Shown: piece by piece, positions 16,578 through 27,300 of the stretch
Numbering within the stretch: the first letter of the stretch is position 1
Layout of the letters: the number at the start of each line of letters is the position of its first letter
Assembly: GCF_010820665.1 (NCBI RefSeq)
Contig: NZ_JAAIKC010000001.1
Location: forward strand, 682,001-746,000
Length of the DNA: 64,000 nucleotides
Direction: 5' to 3'
DNA from: Paenibacillus sp. SYP-B3998
GTDB lineage: Bacteria; Bacillota; Bacilli; Paenibacillales; NBRC-103111
Notes under the pieces: model-generated
Databases searched by the model: none
The model's input: the letters and a program-made list of their open reading frames with translations, nothing else
What the model was told of the DNA's origin: nothing
Translations under genes and position numbers: made by a program

Positions 16578-17528
16578 ATGAAGACAAGCGAGATTCACAT
16601 ACCAAACGTACAAGTCAAAGCAGGCAAGAAAATCAAAAGATGGGAAACGCCTTATATAGGTTACTTATTTATGGCGCCTTGGTTGATTGGACTGTTCATT
16701 TTCATTTTATGGCCGATGGCGTTGTCTGTTTATTATTCGTTTACCAATTTCTCTTTATTAGCGAAACCGACTTGGGTAGGAACGAGTAACTATTCGCAAA
16801 TTTTAGTCGAAGATGATAAATTTCTTCAATCTTTGAAGGTTACGCTGCAATTTGTCGTGATATCGGTGCCCTTAAAGCTCATTTTTGCTTTGCTAGTCGC
16901 TATGCTTCTGCGCAAAGAGATCAAAGGCATGTCCTTTTACCGGACATTCATTTATTTTCCTTCGCTGATCGGAACGAGCATTGCGGTTTCTATTCTTTGG
17001 AAGCAAATTTTCGGGCAGGACGGCTTTATTAACCATATTCTCGGTTACTTCCATATTACTGGGAAGGCATGGATTGGTGATCCGAGTTCGGCATTAGGAA
17101 CTTTAATTATTTTGGCCGTTTGGCAGTTCGGATCGACGATGGTCATTTTCTTAGCTGGTCTGAAGCAGATTCCAGGCGATCTGTATGAAGCCTCTTCGGT
17201 GGATGGCGCCTCCAAGCTTAGACAGTTTTTCTCCATCACCCTGCCGATGCTTTCACCGATTATTTTATTCAATTTGGTGCTTGCGACGATTCAATCGTTT
17301 CAAATGTTTACGCAAGCCTTCATTATTACCAAAGGTGGGCCTGCTAACTCTACGTACATGTACGCATTGTATTTGTACGAAAGGGCTTTCGATCAACTTC
17401 AAATGGGCTATGCATCTGCCTTGGCCTGGATCCTGCTTATCGTAATCGGAGTTGCTACAGCACTCATATTCGCCTCATCAAGATATTGGGTATTTTATGA
17501 ATCGGAACCAGGGAGGAAACAGAAGTGA
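16578..17528 (+). CDS. Carbohydrate ABC permease, MalF/UgpA-like
   Basis: This 316-residue membrane protein has about six transmembrane segments, beginning PYIGYLFMAPWLIGLFIF. The coupling (EAA) loop reads YEASSVDGASKLRQFFSITL. Family members form half of the channel of CUT1 oligosaccharide importers. The ATG at 16578 has GGGAGG eight bases upstream and is preferred over the GTG at 16569. It overlaps the next permease by four bases. Genomic context places it in a uronate-polysaccharide locus whose binding protein lies at 21918-23246; the ATPase is probably a shared MsmX-type protein encoded elsewhere. Confidence 0.87.
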   Translation: MKTSEIHIPNVQVKAGKKIKRWETPYIGYLFMAPWLIGLFIFILWPMALSVYYSFTNFSLLAKPTWVGTSNYSQILVEDDKFLQSLKVTLQFVVISVPLKLIFALLVAMLLRKEIKGMSFYRTFIYFPSLIGTSIAVSILWKQIFGQDGFINHILGYFHITGKAWIGDPSSALGTLIILAVWQFGSTMVIFLAGLKQIPGDLYEASSVDGASKLRQFFSITLPMLSPIILFNLVLATIQSFQMFTQAFIITKGGPANSTYMYALYLYERAFDQLQMGYASALAWILLIVIGVATALIFASSRYWVFYESEPGRKQK

Positions 17529-18364
17529 GCAAAAAAATATCAGGCAGACACATAGGTATCCTTCTTTTCTCTATCGTCATGATATATCCAGTCCTGTGGT
17601 GGGTAGGCGCATCGCTTAAGCAGGATAGTGAATTAACCTTGCCGGGGTTATTTCCCCAGCATCCCGTTTTGGACAATTTCGTGAAGGGATGGAGCGCCAT
17701 CCCGAAGTTCTCATTCACTCATTTCTTTGCGAATACGTTTGAATTAGTCATTATTTTAATCGTTTTATCGCTCATTTCCTGCAGTATCACCGCATTTGCG
17801 CTAGCGCGATTGGACTTTCCGCTGCGAAAAGTGTGGCTCGGTATCCTGTTAGTGACGATGATGCTTCCCGCTCAAGTGACCTTGATTCCTCAGTACAGCA
17901 TGTTTCATTCGTTAAACCTAATAAATACGTACATGCCGTTTATTATTCCTCATCTGTTAGCAGGCGGAATCGGTGGCTCGTTCTTCGTCTATCTGCTAGT
18001 CCAGTTCATGCGCGGTATTCCTCGGGAGCTTGATGAGTCAGCCAAAATGGATGGCTGCAGTTGGTTTGGTATTTACTGGCGCATCATGCTGCCTTTAATT
18101 AGACCTGCCTTGGTTACGACCGCCCTTTACTGCTTCTTATGGAATTGGGATGATTTCTTCGGCCACCTTATTTATATTAATTCTGTCAGTAAATACACGG
18201 TTGGCTTAGCGATTAAGCTGTTCGTTGACACACAGTCCGGCGATGGCTCTTGGGGACAATTGCTTGCCATGTCGCTGGTTTCCATTGTGCCGTCCACGAT
18301 TTTCTTCTTCGCTGTCCAAAAGCAATTCGTCGAGGGCATTGCTGCGGGGGCACTCAAAGGTTAA
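17525..18364 (+). CDS. Carbohydrate ABC permease, MalG-like
   Basis: This 279-residue protein starts at a GTG that overlaps the previous stop (GTGA), with GGGAGG upstream. It shows DIYPVLWW-type first helix content (IVMIYPVLWWVGASLK) and the EAA loop ELDESAKMDGCSWFGIYWRI. It is the second half of the CUT1 oligosaccharide channel. A terminator directly after the stop separates the permeases from the kinase and regulator genes. Confidence 0.87.
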   Translation: MSKKISGRHIGILLFSIVMIYPVLWWVGASLKQDSELTLPGLFPQHPVLDNFVKGWSAIPKFSFTHFFANTFELVIILIVLSLISCSITAFALARLDFPLRKVWLGILLVTMMLPAQVTLIPQYSMFHSLNLINTYMPFIIPHLLAGGIGGSFFVYLLVQFMRGIPRELDESAKMDGCSWFGIYWRIMLPLIRPALVTTALYCFLWNWDDFFGHLIYINSVSKYTVGLAIKLFVDTQSGDGSWGQLLAMSLVSIVPSTIFFFAVQKQFVEGIAAGALKG

Positions 18365-18370
18365 AATAGA

Positions 18371-18397
18371 AAAGCTACGTTTACGTAGCTTTTTTTC
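18371..18397 (+). terminator. Terminator between permeases and sensor kinase
   Basis: AAAGCTACGT and ACGTAGCTTT form a compact stem followed by a run of seven T. It lies seven bases after the permease stop and 20 bases before the kinase start, so it probably acts as a partial terminator or attenuator. Confidence 0.7.
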
Positions 18398-18416
18398 TCT
18401 TGCAGGAGGTGCATCC

Positions 18417-20144
18417 TTGACGAAAAATCCGTTCAAAAAATTTGGCATTGATTGGTTGCTTTTCGGTGGGTTTGCTTTGCTTATTTTTATCTTAGTTTCG
18501 ATCATGACGTGGTTTAATTCGAGCTTTACGACGAAGGAATCCGTTCAAAGCGTTTCATTTTATCAGCAGAAGCTGCTTAACCGCATGGGAGATGAGCTGA
18601 GTAACCAAATCAAATTTATTGAGCAAACCGCGTCAACGACATCGTTTAATAATGATTTACAGCAGTTCTTATTTTCTCAGCAAACGGATGTGCTGCGGTT
18701 TCAAGATATGAAAGGAACCTTTTCGAACATTGTTTATACGTCCTCTTTTATCAAATCCATTTCGATATTTATAGAAGATCCCAAGTTAACGACAGATATG
18801 TATAGCCCTGTTCAAATCCTAGATCTTCATAATTTGAAGAAGGAGCCCTGGTATTCTTTGATTGAAAATACGTCGCAAGCATGGATTCCAGAGCATTCCG
18901 TTCAGAGCTATTTGAAAAATAAAACGCCTATGATCAGCTTTACGAAAAAAATTGTCTCTGATTCGGGACAGGATTATGGCGTGATTATGCTGAATGCGAG
19001 TGCGGCGAATATCCAGAAAACGATGACAAGTGAATCGGAGGATGTCAGTCGGCTGCTGATTGACCATGAAGGAAGGCTGATTACTTCGATAGGCAGCCGC
19101 AGCGAATCCTTTTATAAGAACAATTACAAGCAATTCGCAGAGCAATTAAATCGCCAGAGCGGCTACCAGCGCATCCAGCTTCGCGACGATAAGGATCAGC
19201 TCATGGTTTGGTCCAATTTGGATAATTCCGGGTGGTCGATCATCGAATTAACGCCATGGGAGCAAGTGACCGAGAGCAGCGTGAAAAGTGCGCAAATATC
19301 GTTGTATATTGGGTGTATCGCCCTCGCCTTTGCGCTAGCGATCGCGTTATTATTATCCCGAGGCTTTACGAAGCCTTTGCGTTTATTGGTTAAACGAATG
19401 AATCAGTTCTCGCTAGAGAAGCCATCTGCGCAGCTGCCGTCCGATTATAAGAATGAGTTCGGTTCTTTGTTCCAGGGGTATACGAACTTGCAGGATCGCA
19501 TCGGTGAGCTCTATCTCTCCTTGGAGCAGCAGTACCGCTTGCGTCAGGAAGTTGAAGTGAAGGCGCTCCAGGCAATGATTAATCCGCATTTTTTGTATAA
19601 TACGCTTGATCAAATCAATTGGATGGCCATACAGGCTGATCAGTCGGACATTAGCAAAGCGATCTCATTGCTAGGGCGCATGTTTAGGATAGGACTTTCC
19701 AACGGGGAGGGACTGATTCGCATCTCAGAGGAAGTTCTTTATACGGAATGTTATTTGTCCATTCAACAAATTCGTTGGGGCGACAATCTTCAAGTGGCGT
19801 TTGAAGTCGAACCGCAATGCGTTGACTATTATATACCCAAGCTTACCTTACAGCCTTTTATTGAGAATGCGATCGTTCATGGCTTTAATGGAAGAAGAAA
19901 AGGCCATATTCGCATCATGCTGCATCAGGATGAACACGGCATTCAGGTTCAGATTGTCGATGACGGAAGAGGCTTGCAGGATGGATGGGATCAATTGGCG
20001 GGAAGAACGACTGGCGGCTATGGGATCAAAAATGTCAAGGAGCGAATAACTGCTCTGTATGGAGCTTCCTATGGCATTCAAATGAGCAGTAGGCCTGAAG
20101 GCGGCACGCAGGTTGAAATCCATTTACCTGTTGTAGAAAGATGA
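18417..20144 (+). CDS. YesM-like sensor histidine kinase
   Basis: This protein is about 575 residues long. A first helix (WLLFGGFALLIFILVSIM) is followed by an extracellular sensor of about 260 residues, a second helix (LYIGCIALAFALAIALLL), a HAMP region, and the His_kinase domain with QAMINPHFLYNTLDQINWMA, whose histidine is phosphorylated. The HATPase has LQPFIENAIVHGF and VDDGRGL. The start is taken as TTG 18417, with AGGAGG seven bases upstream; longer frames reach into the permease gene. With the adjacent YesN-like regulator it should sense a sugar cue, perhaps through the binding protein, and control the locus. Confidence 0.87.
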   Translation: MTKNPFKKFGIDWLLFGGFALLIFILVSIMTWFNSSFTTKESVQSVSFYQQKLLNRMGDELSNQIKFIEQTASTTSFNNDLQQFLFSQQTDVLRFQDMKGTFSNIVYTSSFIKSISIFIEDPKLTTDMYSPVQILDLHNLKKEPWYSLIENTSQAWIPEHSVQSYLKNKTPMISFTKKIVSDSGQDYGVIMLNASAANIQKTMTSESEDVSRLLIDHEGRLITSIGSRSESFYKNNYKQFAEQLNRQSGYQRIQLRDDKDQLMVWSNLDNSGWSIIELTPWEQVTESSVKSAQISLYIGCIALAFALAIALLLSRGFTKPLRLLVKRMNQFSLEKPSAQLPSDYKNEFGSLFQGYTNLQDRIGELYLSLEQQYRLRQEVEVKALQAMINPHFLYNTLDQINWMAIQADQSDISKAISLLGRMFRIGLSNGEGLIRISEEVLYTECYLSIQQIRWGDNLQVAFEVEPQCVDYYIPKLTLQPFIENAIVHGFNGRRKGHIRIMLHQDEHGIQVQIVDDGRGLQDGWDQLAGRTTGGYGIKNVKERITALYGASYGIQMSSRPEGGTQVEIHLPVVER

Positions 20145-20165
20145 GGATGAGAGGAGGGAATTCCT

Positions 20166-21821
20166 ATGTGGAAACTGGTTGTCGTTGACGATGATTATCA
20201 CATTCTTCAAGGGTTCAAGAAAGCCATTGCTTGGGACACACTTGGAATCGAATGGGTCGGTGAGGCAGAGAACGGACAGGATGGCTATGAACTGATTGTT
20301 CGGGAAAAGCCGGATATCGTCCTGACCGACATTTATATGCCGCAGTTGAATGGGCTGGAGATGATTGAAAGGCTGCGCAGCGAAGGAATTGAAGCCAAGT
20401 ATATCGTGCTAAGCGGTTACTCCGATTTTGAATATGCGCGCAAAGCACTTCGGTTGAATGTAGCCGATTATTTGAGCAAGCCTGTCACATTGGATGATTT
20501 GAAACAAGTACTGAATAAGGTATTGGACACGCTGCACGAGGAAATTGAAAATCGTCAGGAGTTCGTTTCGCTTACAGATAAAATTTCGATGTATGAGCCT
20601 TTTGTTCAGAAGCAATGGCTGCGGACACTCATCTCAGGGGCAACCGATCCCATTATCCATATGCAGCTGCCGGAAGCATTCTTATCGTGGGATCAGCAGC
20701 GTCATTTCGTAATGGCGGTAGAGCTATTGCGAACGCCAAGAATTCGCAATGCAAGCATGCAAGACTGGTATTTGTTCAGATTTGCTGTAGGCAATGTGAT
20801 TAAGGAGCTGCTTGCCCAGCACTGGCCGGATTCGCAATTCATCGAAATTCAGAGCAGCCATATGATGATTGTTCTCCATCGTGAAAGCGAAGCGCAGGAG
20901 CTCGCGGTGATCGAACAAATTACGAATCTAGGACACGAAATGGTACGCTGTATGGAAACCTACCTTCAGCTTCAGGTGCGGGTCGGGGTGGGCAGCCCGC
21001 GTTCAGCTTGGAGAGAAATCTCCGATTCGGCCGAAGAGGCTTTTCAGGTGCTAAGCACCGAACAGGTCCATTCTGCGAGTGTTCAGTTCTATAGTCAGTT
21101 TAAGGGGACGCAATCGGAGGGAACTGATGTTCTCTATCAGTTAGAAACAGGACCTGTGAAGTTTTTTCAAATTCTAGCCGATTCTTTGCGCTATATGCAG
21201 ATGGATCAAGCTCGCCAAATCGCACTTGATTTCTTTGGACAATTTGAAAATCGGCCAGTCGATTATTCGTACATGCGTAATTTAGGATTGCAATTGTGGG
21301 CGGTACTTGGATATGCACTGAACGATTTGGATCATACGATTCAAGAAACGTATCCGATGATTGATATTCAAAAAGAGATGGAACATATTTATCGGTACGA
21401 TCAGCTAGAAAAGTGGCTGTTAGATAAGCTTGAGCAGCTATATGGAAACCGGGTAACGAATGAAAACCCTCGTCATAAAGAAGCCGTCGAATTTATGATT
21501 CAGTATATTCATGAACATTACGCGGAGGACATTACATTAGAAACGTTAGCGAATAAGATTTTCATTTCGCGGAACTATTTGAACAAAATATTCAAGAAAA
21601 CCACGGGTGAAACGTTCATGAACTATTTAATTCGCGTCCGCATGGAGAAGGCAGAGCTGCTCTTGCTGCAAGGGAAATGGATGATTTATGAAGTTGCAGA
21701 GCAAGTCGGTTATTCCATTCCTTCCTATTTCAGCACGGTGTTCAAAAAATACACAGGCAAAAATCCAAGTGACTTAATGAAGGAAAGAGACTCGAAATCT
21801 GACGAATTGTGCGATTTCTAA
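20166..21821 (+). CDS. YesN-like response regulator with AraC DNA-binding domain
   Basis: This 551-residue protein has an N-terminal receiver domain with VVDDDYHILQGFKKAI, the phospho-acceptor aspartate 55 in VLTDIYMPQLNG, and YLSKPVTLDDL. A long linker region of about 300 residues follows, then a C-terminal AraC double helix-turn-helix (about residues 445-545) with ISRNYLNKIFKKTTGETF and AEQVGYSIPSYFSTVFKKYTG. It is the partner of the upstream kinase and probably activates the binding protein or lyase genes. Confidence 0.87.
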   Translation: MWKLVVVDDDYHILQGFKKAIAWDTLGIEWVGEAENGQDGYELIVREKPDIVLTDIYMPQLNGLEMIERLRSEGIEAKYIVLSGYSDFEYARKALRLNVADYLSKPVTLDDLKQVLNKVLDTLHEEIENRQEFVSLTDKISMYEPFVQKQWLRTLISGATDPIIHMQLPEAFLSWDQQRHFVMAVELLRTPRIRNASMQDWYLFRFAVGNVIKELLAQHWPDSQFIEIQSSHMMIVLHRESEAQELAVIEQITNLGHEMVRCMETYLQLQVRVGVGSPRSAWREISDSAEEAFQVLSTEQVHSASVQFYSQFKGTQSEGTDVLYQLETGPVKFFQILADSLRYMQMDQARQIALDFFGQFENRPVDYSYMRNLGLQLWAVLGYALNDLDHTIQETYPMIDIQKEMEHIYRYDQLEKWLLDKLEQLYGNRVTNENPRHKEAVEFMIQYIHEHYAEDITLETLANKIFISRNYLNKIFKKTTGETFMNYLIRVRMEKAELLLLQGKWMIYEVAEQVGYSIPSYFSTVFKKYTGKNPSDLMKERDSKSDELCDF

Positions 21822-21855
21822 CGATAATGATTCATTTGTGATCTATCAGATTGCT

Positions 21856-21869
21856 TGTAACCGCTTTAT
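21856..21869 (+). promoter_or_regulatory. Partial cre-like site before the sugar-binding lipoprotein gene
   Basis: TGTAACCGCTTTAT fits the first twelve positions of the CcpA consensus TGWAANCGNTNWCA but not the last two. It lies 49 bases before the coding start and is weak evidence for catabolite control. Confidence 0.3.
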
Positions 21870-21917
21870 ACTTTGTGAGGAAGGTATTCATCTCATACGA
21901 AGAAAAGAGGGTTTTCA

Positions 21918-23246
21918 ATGAAAAAGAAATGGTTGAAGATGCTTACAGGCACGATGATGGTGGCCTCTGTTGTTTCGCTTTCCGCATGTGGCGCCGCAGG
22001 CAGTCCAGATTCGACGCCGAAAGCGGATGCCAAAAAGACGACTTCTTCTCCAGCAACTGCGGATAAGCCAATTACGTTGCGAATCGTATGGTGGGGCTCT
22101 CAGACACGTCATGAAGCAACGCAGAAAGTGTTGGATTTATATACGAAGAAGCATCCGAACATTACATTCGAACCGGAGTTTTCTGGCTTTGACGGCTATT
22201 TCCAGAAGCTGTCCACCCAAGCAGCAGCTCATAATGCTGCTGACATTATCCAGATGGACGCTGCGTACTTGGCTGAATATGCGGGTCGCGGTCAATTGGC
22301 TGATCTAAGTGAAGGGGTTAACTTGGCAGATGTCGATAAGACATTAGTTGACTCTGGTAAATATAGTGGTAAGCTCTTTGCGGCACCGCTTGGCAATAAT
22401 GCTATGGGGATGGGTTATAACAAAGCAGTAGTTGACACACTAGGAATCAAAGGGCCGAGTGACGGCTGGACGTGGGACGACTATTTCCAATTCGGGAAAG
22501 ACGCTAAAGCCAAGCTAGGCGCTGATAAATTTGCGCTCTATAACTCTCTGAATGATTTGTTTACTTACGACATGTATCAACTGAGCAAAGGAAAAGGATA
22601 TTCGGTTACGCAAGATGGCAAATTCAACATCGACAAAGATACGTGGATCGAGTGGGCGAATAAGAACATTGAGCTGATCAAATCGGGCGTGACCCTTCCT
22701 CCAGACCAATGGGCAACTGACAAAATTGGCGATCCAAAACAGGATGTAGTCATCAATGGAAAGTCACTCATTCGCCGTACTTATGCATCTGAGTTTCCAG
22801 GTATGGCTACCAATTTGAAAGGCGCTGGTTTAGTCACAAGTCCCAAAGGCAGCGGCTACTTGAAACCTTCTATGTTCTGGAGCGTGAGTGCTGATTCCAA
22901 AAATGTGGCGGAAAGCAAAAAGTTTATTGATTGGTTCATTAACGATGCGGAAGCAGCAGATATGCTTGGAACAACAAGGGGCATACCAGTGTCCAAGAAA
23001 GTACTTACGGTCATGGAACCGAAGTTTAGTCCGACAGACAAAGCGCAAGTTGATCTTATTAATAAAACAGCACCGACGGCTCAGCCTTTCAATCCAGGCG
23101 CAGTAGGTTGGGGGAATTTCCAAAAAGATTATGCAAGCATCGTCGATTTACTTTCTTTTGGGAAAAGCACAGTAGACAAAACGTATGATGAAATTGTTAA
23201 AAAAGCAAAAGAATACGAGAAAAACGCTTCTCAAATCGCTAAGTAA
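21918..23246 (+). CDS. Extracellular sugar-binding lipoprotein (CUT1 family)
   Basis: This 442-residue lipoprotein has the cysteine at residue 24 in SLSACG. The mature part is a family 1 solute-binding fold with LRIVWWGSQTRHEATQKVL, HNAADIIQMDAAYLAEYAGR and LFAAPLGNNAMGMGYNK. It binds oligosaccharides released outside the cell and delivers them to the permease pair at 16578-18364. The gene lies after the two-component system rather than beside the permeases, and has its own terminator. The ligand is probably a (possibly unsaturated) uronate oligosaccharide, inferred from the GH105 gene downstream. Confidence 0.86.
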   Translation: MKKKWLKMLTGTMMVASVVSLSACGAAGSPDSTPKADAKKTTSSPATADKPITLRIVWWGSQTRHEATQKVLDLYTKKHPNITFEPEFSGFDGYFQKLSTQAAAHNAADIIQMDAAYLAEYAGRGQLADLSEGVNLADVDKTLVDSGKYSGKLFAAPLGNNAMGMGYNKAVVDTLGIKGPSDGWTWDDYFQFGKDAKAKLGADKFALYNSLNDLFTYDMYQLSKGKGYSVTQDGKFNIDKDTWIEWANKNIELIKSGVTLPPDQWATDKIGDPKQDVVINGKSLIRRTYASEFPGMATNLKGAGLVTSPKGSGYLKPSMFWSVSADSKNVAESKKFIDWFINDAEAADMLGTTRGIPVSKKVLTVMEPKFSPTDKAQVDLINKTAPTAQPFNPGAVGWGNFQKDYASIVDLLSFGKSTVDKTYDEIVKKAKEYEKNASQIAK

Positions 23247-23264
23247 ATCCATAATTCCTAGAGT

Positions 23265-23297
23265 AAAGCAGGTTGCTTGTTGAACCTGCTTTTTCAA
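23265..23297 (+). terminator. Terminator after the sugar-binding lipoprotein gene
   Basis: AAAGCAGGTT and AACCTGCTTT form a ten-base stem with an eight-base loop, ending in TTTTTC. Confidence 0.83.
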
Positions 23298-23346
23298 CTA
23301 AATATGGCTTGATGGATGAGTTGGCATCTTAACGTAGGAGGTCCCT

Positions 23347-24252
23347 ATGCAGCTCGGTAATTTGGCTCAACAACCTAGACCAGATATGATTTTGAATCGA
23401 CATTTGAGAGAGAATCCATACTTCATGAAATATGAAGTCATGGACACGCATTTTCAGATGGATTTCCATATGCATATTGGCTATGAAATTTACTTTTTTC
23501 ATCAGGGTGAAGGTTCTTTTTTAGTTGAGGATCGGGTATATGGTTTGGCTGGCAACGACATGATACTGGTCAATCCCTTGGCCGTTCACAAATCTTTTTT
23601 GAGCTCAGCTCAAGGTTGTACGCGTACAGTCATTAACTTTCTTCCTGAGCTAGTCGATGCCAAACATCGCGACAGGCTATTGCAGCCTTTTGATCTTAAA
23701 AGTATGGTTAAAGGTCAGTATCTATGTATAGGGGCAGACGCGCAACAGCGTATTTTTTATTTATTGAAGCGCATGTACGAAGCGTACAGCGGACAATCAG
23801 GCAGCGATGAAATGGCGTTTTGCATTTATTTAAATGAGCTTTTATTGGAGATCTATCGTTTAAGTGAAGCGGATTCGGAGCGACCGCTGCTCCAGACGGA
23901 TACCCCTATGCCAAACTCAATCGTCGATAACATGATGCAATACTTAGCTGAGCGATATGCGAACAAAATTTCTTTAGATCATCTAGCGGATCATTTTTTT
24001 TTGAACAAGCACTATATTTGTCATTTATTCAAAAAGAAAACCGGCTATACGATAACCCAGTTTTTGCTCCATATTCGGATCAGGCATGCGAAAAAATATT
24101 TGACTTATTCGGATTTATCCATTTCAGAAATCGCGGGAAAAGTAGGCTTTAACAGCTTTTCGAACTTTGCTCATGATTTCAAGAAAGTGGTGGGCATTCC
24201 GCCAACGATTTATCGTAAAAATGGTTTGCAGCTAACAGATAAACAAGGTTAA
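23347..24252 (+). CDS. AraC family regulator with cupin sensor domain
   Basis: This 301-residue protein has an N-terminal cupin-like arm with MDFHMHIGYEIYFFHQGEGSF and DMILVNPLAVHKS (about residues 35-85), then a C-terminal AraC DNA-binding domain with LDHLADHFFLNKHYICHLFKKKTGY and AGKVGFNSFSNFAHDFKKVVG. Such regulators bind a sugar in the cupin pocket and activate nearby genes. AGGAGG precedes the ATG. It lies directly upstream of the large secreted enzyme gene, its most likely target. Confidence 0.85.
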   Translation: MQLGNLAQQPRPDMILNRHLRENPYFMKYEVMDTHFQMDFHMHIGYEIYFFHQGEGSFLVEDRVYGLAGNDMILVNPLAVHKSFLSSAQGCTRTVINFLPELVDAKHRDRLLQPFDLKSMVKGQYLCIGADAQQRIFYLLKRMYEAYSGQSGSDEMAFCIYLNELLLEIYRLSEADSERPLLQTDTPMPNSIVDNMMQYLAERYANKISLDHLADHFFLNKHYICHLFKKKTGYTITQFLLHIRIRHAKKYLTYSDLSISEIAGKVGFNSFSNFAHDFKKVVGIPPTIYRKNGLQLTDKQG

Positions 24253-24312
24253 GAGCGCAATTTTCACGTAGGTTTAAGCAATTCGCAGATAGAGAGGCGC
24301 TACCTACAGATG

Positions 24313-24331
24313 TATAATGAAAGCGTTGTCA
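24313..24331 (+). promoter_or_regulatory. cre site overlapping a -10 box before the secreted enzyme gene
   Basis: TGAAAGCGTTGTCA (24318-24331) is a perfect match to the CcpA consensus TGWAANCGNTNWCA. It overlaps TATAAT (24313-24318). There is no good -35 at normal spacing, which fits activator dependence. CcpA binding here would shut the gene off on preferred sugars. Confidence 0.65.
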
Positions 24332-24356
24332 AATGAGATCCATTTAGGAGGAATGA

Positions 24357-27300
24357 ATGATGTTGCAACCTAAGACTATACAAAAGGTGCTAATCTTTGT
24401 CGTGATGCTAAGTCTTCTGTTTCAGGGAATCAGTTATGCGGCCGCAGATTATCCTCACGGAAAAGTGCCGATCAAAGATATTTATCCAACGCAGCAAAGC
24501 GTCATGGACAATCTAACGATTCAAAAGGACAAGCTGCTAGTCGGACAGCAGCCGGATGGCAATTTTGAAGATTTCCCGCATAATACGAATGTGGTGGCAA
24601 ATTGGAATTTCGAGAATGGGACAAGCACACCGACGGGTTGGTTATCCCAAACCTATGCAGGTTCTCCAACCTATGCTTATGTGACCAATGATAGCGCTAA
24701 CGCTCAAGCAGGCAAGAGATTGATCCAAATCAGTTCGAGCTCAGCCGCCAGCCAGGGCGCATGGAAAACAAGCTTAACCGGCATTTTGCCAGGGCAAAAT
24801 TATTATTTCAGTACCTATTACAAAACGAATAATCTTGCTTCTACAGATCGGGGAGTAACGGCTCGGATATCTTTCCTTGATGCGGCTAATAACTCCGTTG
24901 CAGCAAGTGTGTACTTCGACGGGAAGCCGGGGACGCAAGATTGGATCGAGCTGAAAGGGGACGTGGAGATTCCAGCACTTGCAGCGAATCTTGATCACGT
25001 AGATATTGAATTGCTGTTGTGGAACGCGACCGGAACGGTATCCTTCGATGCTGCTCGCCTAATGAATCGTAAAATAGCTGCAAATAAAGAAGGCGCGAAG
25101 GAAACAGGTTTCGAGAATGTGACGATTGATACGACCAATAACTATGCAGCGCCTTGGAGATTAGTTACTTCTGCGGGGAGTCCGAATGTATCCATCGATG
25201 CCAGCCAAGCCAAATTAGGTGCGAAAAGCGCTAAAATTACCGCATCTTCCGCAGCGACGGCATCGTGGACGCAGGACGTTCATTTAACGAAGAAAACGTT
25301 TAATATTTCAACTTGGTACAAAACGAGCAATATCGTTTCATCCGATAAAGGTGTTGCGATAGGCATTCGTTTCAAGGATGCGAACAATGGGGATACGGCT
25401 CCTGAGGTGTTTTTGAACGGCAGTACGGGGACCAAAGATTGGACGCGTCTTGCAGGCCAGTTCACGGTGCCTAATGTGACTGCTCAGGACCATGTTGAAA
25501 TTTCCCTGTATCTTTATAATGCCACAGGCACTGTGTGGTTCGATGAACTGCAAGTCGAATATGCCAATGTGCTTATCAATGGAAGCTTCGAGGCATCTGC
25601 GAGTGGAACGGCGCCTGATTCCTGGACCTATTCAGCGCCAGAGGGAAGCCCTAAACCAACGAAGCTGTATGAGGTAAGCGGAGCGAACGCGAACAGTGGC
25701 GCATATAGCGTGGGCATTAACTCCACTTCGACAACAGGCCGAGCTTACTGGTATCAACCATATACGGGAACGTATCGAGAGGGTGACGGAAGAGTATTTA
25801 AAGCGAAATACAAGACATCAGCTGTCTTTAATTCGGATGCTACTCAGACTTCGAGTGGGGTAACACTACGTGTTAATTTCTTGAAAACGGACGGGACGAA
25901 TGCAGGTAATTCCGTCATTGTTACAGCTCCGCCATCCACCACTTGGCAGGAAATTAGCACCGTGTTTAGCGTGCCCACTGGAACTGTGAAGATTGAAGCG
26001 AATTTGGGCTTATGGTACGCCGAAGGGACGGTTTGGTTCGATGATGCCGAATTGGTAGCACCAAGGCAAGGCGGCGATATGACAGATAATACGATAGGTG
26101 GAGCAGCTCTACTAACCTATTGGTGGAATCAAAATGGTAAATCCGATGCCGATGTACAGAAGGCTGCTCAAAAAGCGATCGATTTTTATATTAATAAACG
26201 AACCTACACAATCGACAACCCAGATACAACCTACTTAAGAACGCTCAACAGCGGTGGATACTATAACCGTTTCTATATCGATGGAGAAAGCGATGCGATT
26301 GGGGATTATCCAACAACGGCATGGGCGTTAAACTCGATTGGCCAAATATTGAAATATGGGGCGGAAAGCGGACAGCCTCAGCTTCTTACAGCTCAGCAAA
26401 AAACTACGCTTGAAGCTATTGCAAGATCACTTTGGAGATGGTTGACGCGAACCTCTATCTATAACCCGCAAAATGCCGACAACCAAGCGATTGGAACGGT
26501 CGTTGGCGGACTTACGCTAGGCAAGGTCTTGAATGATACCGCCTTGCAAAACGAGGCGATAGCTTACTACAATACAGGAGTTGCAGGCACAAATAACCCT
26601 GTTAACGATCCGGGTAACGGTGGCGCATTTGGTGGCGTCAGAAATGATCGTATTGCGGTGAATGGACATATGATTTTCGATGAAAAAGAGAAATTCGACG
26701 CCCATTATGGATTCTATGCGTTGTCTTTCTTGTCCGATTTGTATCTGCTTGTTAACGATAAAACCTCCAATTTCTACCTGGATGGCGTTGAAATGGCGAA
26801 GTACATCGATGAGCGCTTGTCAGAAAACGGATGGTTATATTTCGGTTCCAGACATGATGAGTCTGATGGAGACGAAGGAAACATTACGTTCTACGGAAAT
26901 AATGTATTCAGTCATGAGACGGGGTACGATCTTGGCAGGCTGTTAGCGGTTAGAGTCAATTTCGCGGATAGCAGCTATACACCGGAAGTGATCGGACATC
27001 GTGCGCATTCGAATATTGAGATGCATGATCATTTCAAATCTTGGAGCGGCAGCAAGCCGAGCTTCAATAATGAATATAGTTTGAGTAAAAACAACGTATC
27101 GGTTTATTTCAATAAAGCAGGTGCGAATCTGGCTACGCCTCAAGCGATTTCCGTGCAAGGAACTGCTTTCACAGAAGGGGCTGTTGCTGGCAGCAGAGGG
27201 GAAGGACTGTATTACAAGGATACGAATAATGCTTGGAATTTTTTGGTCAACTCCTCTTCAGGCACGAATAAATATGTTAGTACAACGAACTACCAAGTAC

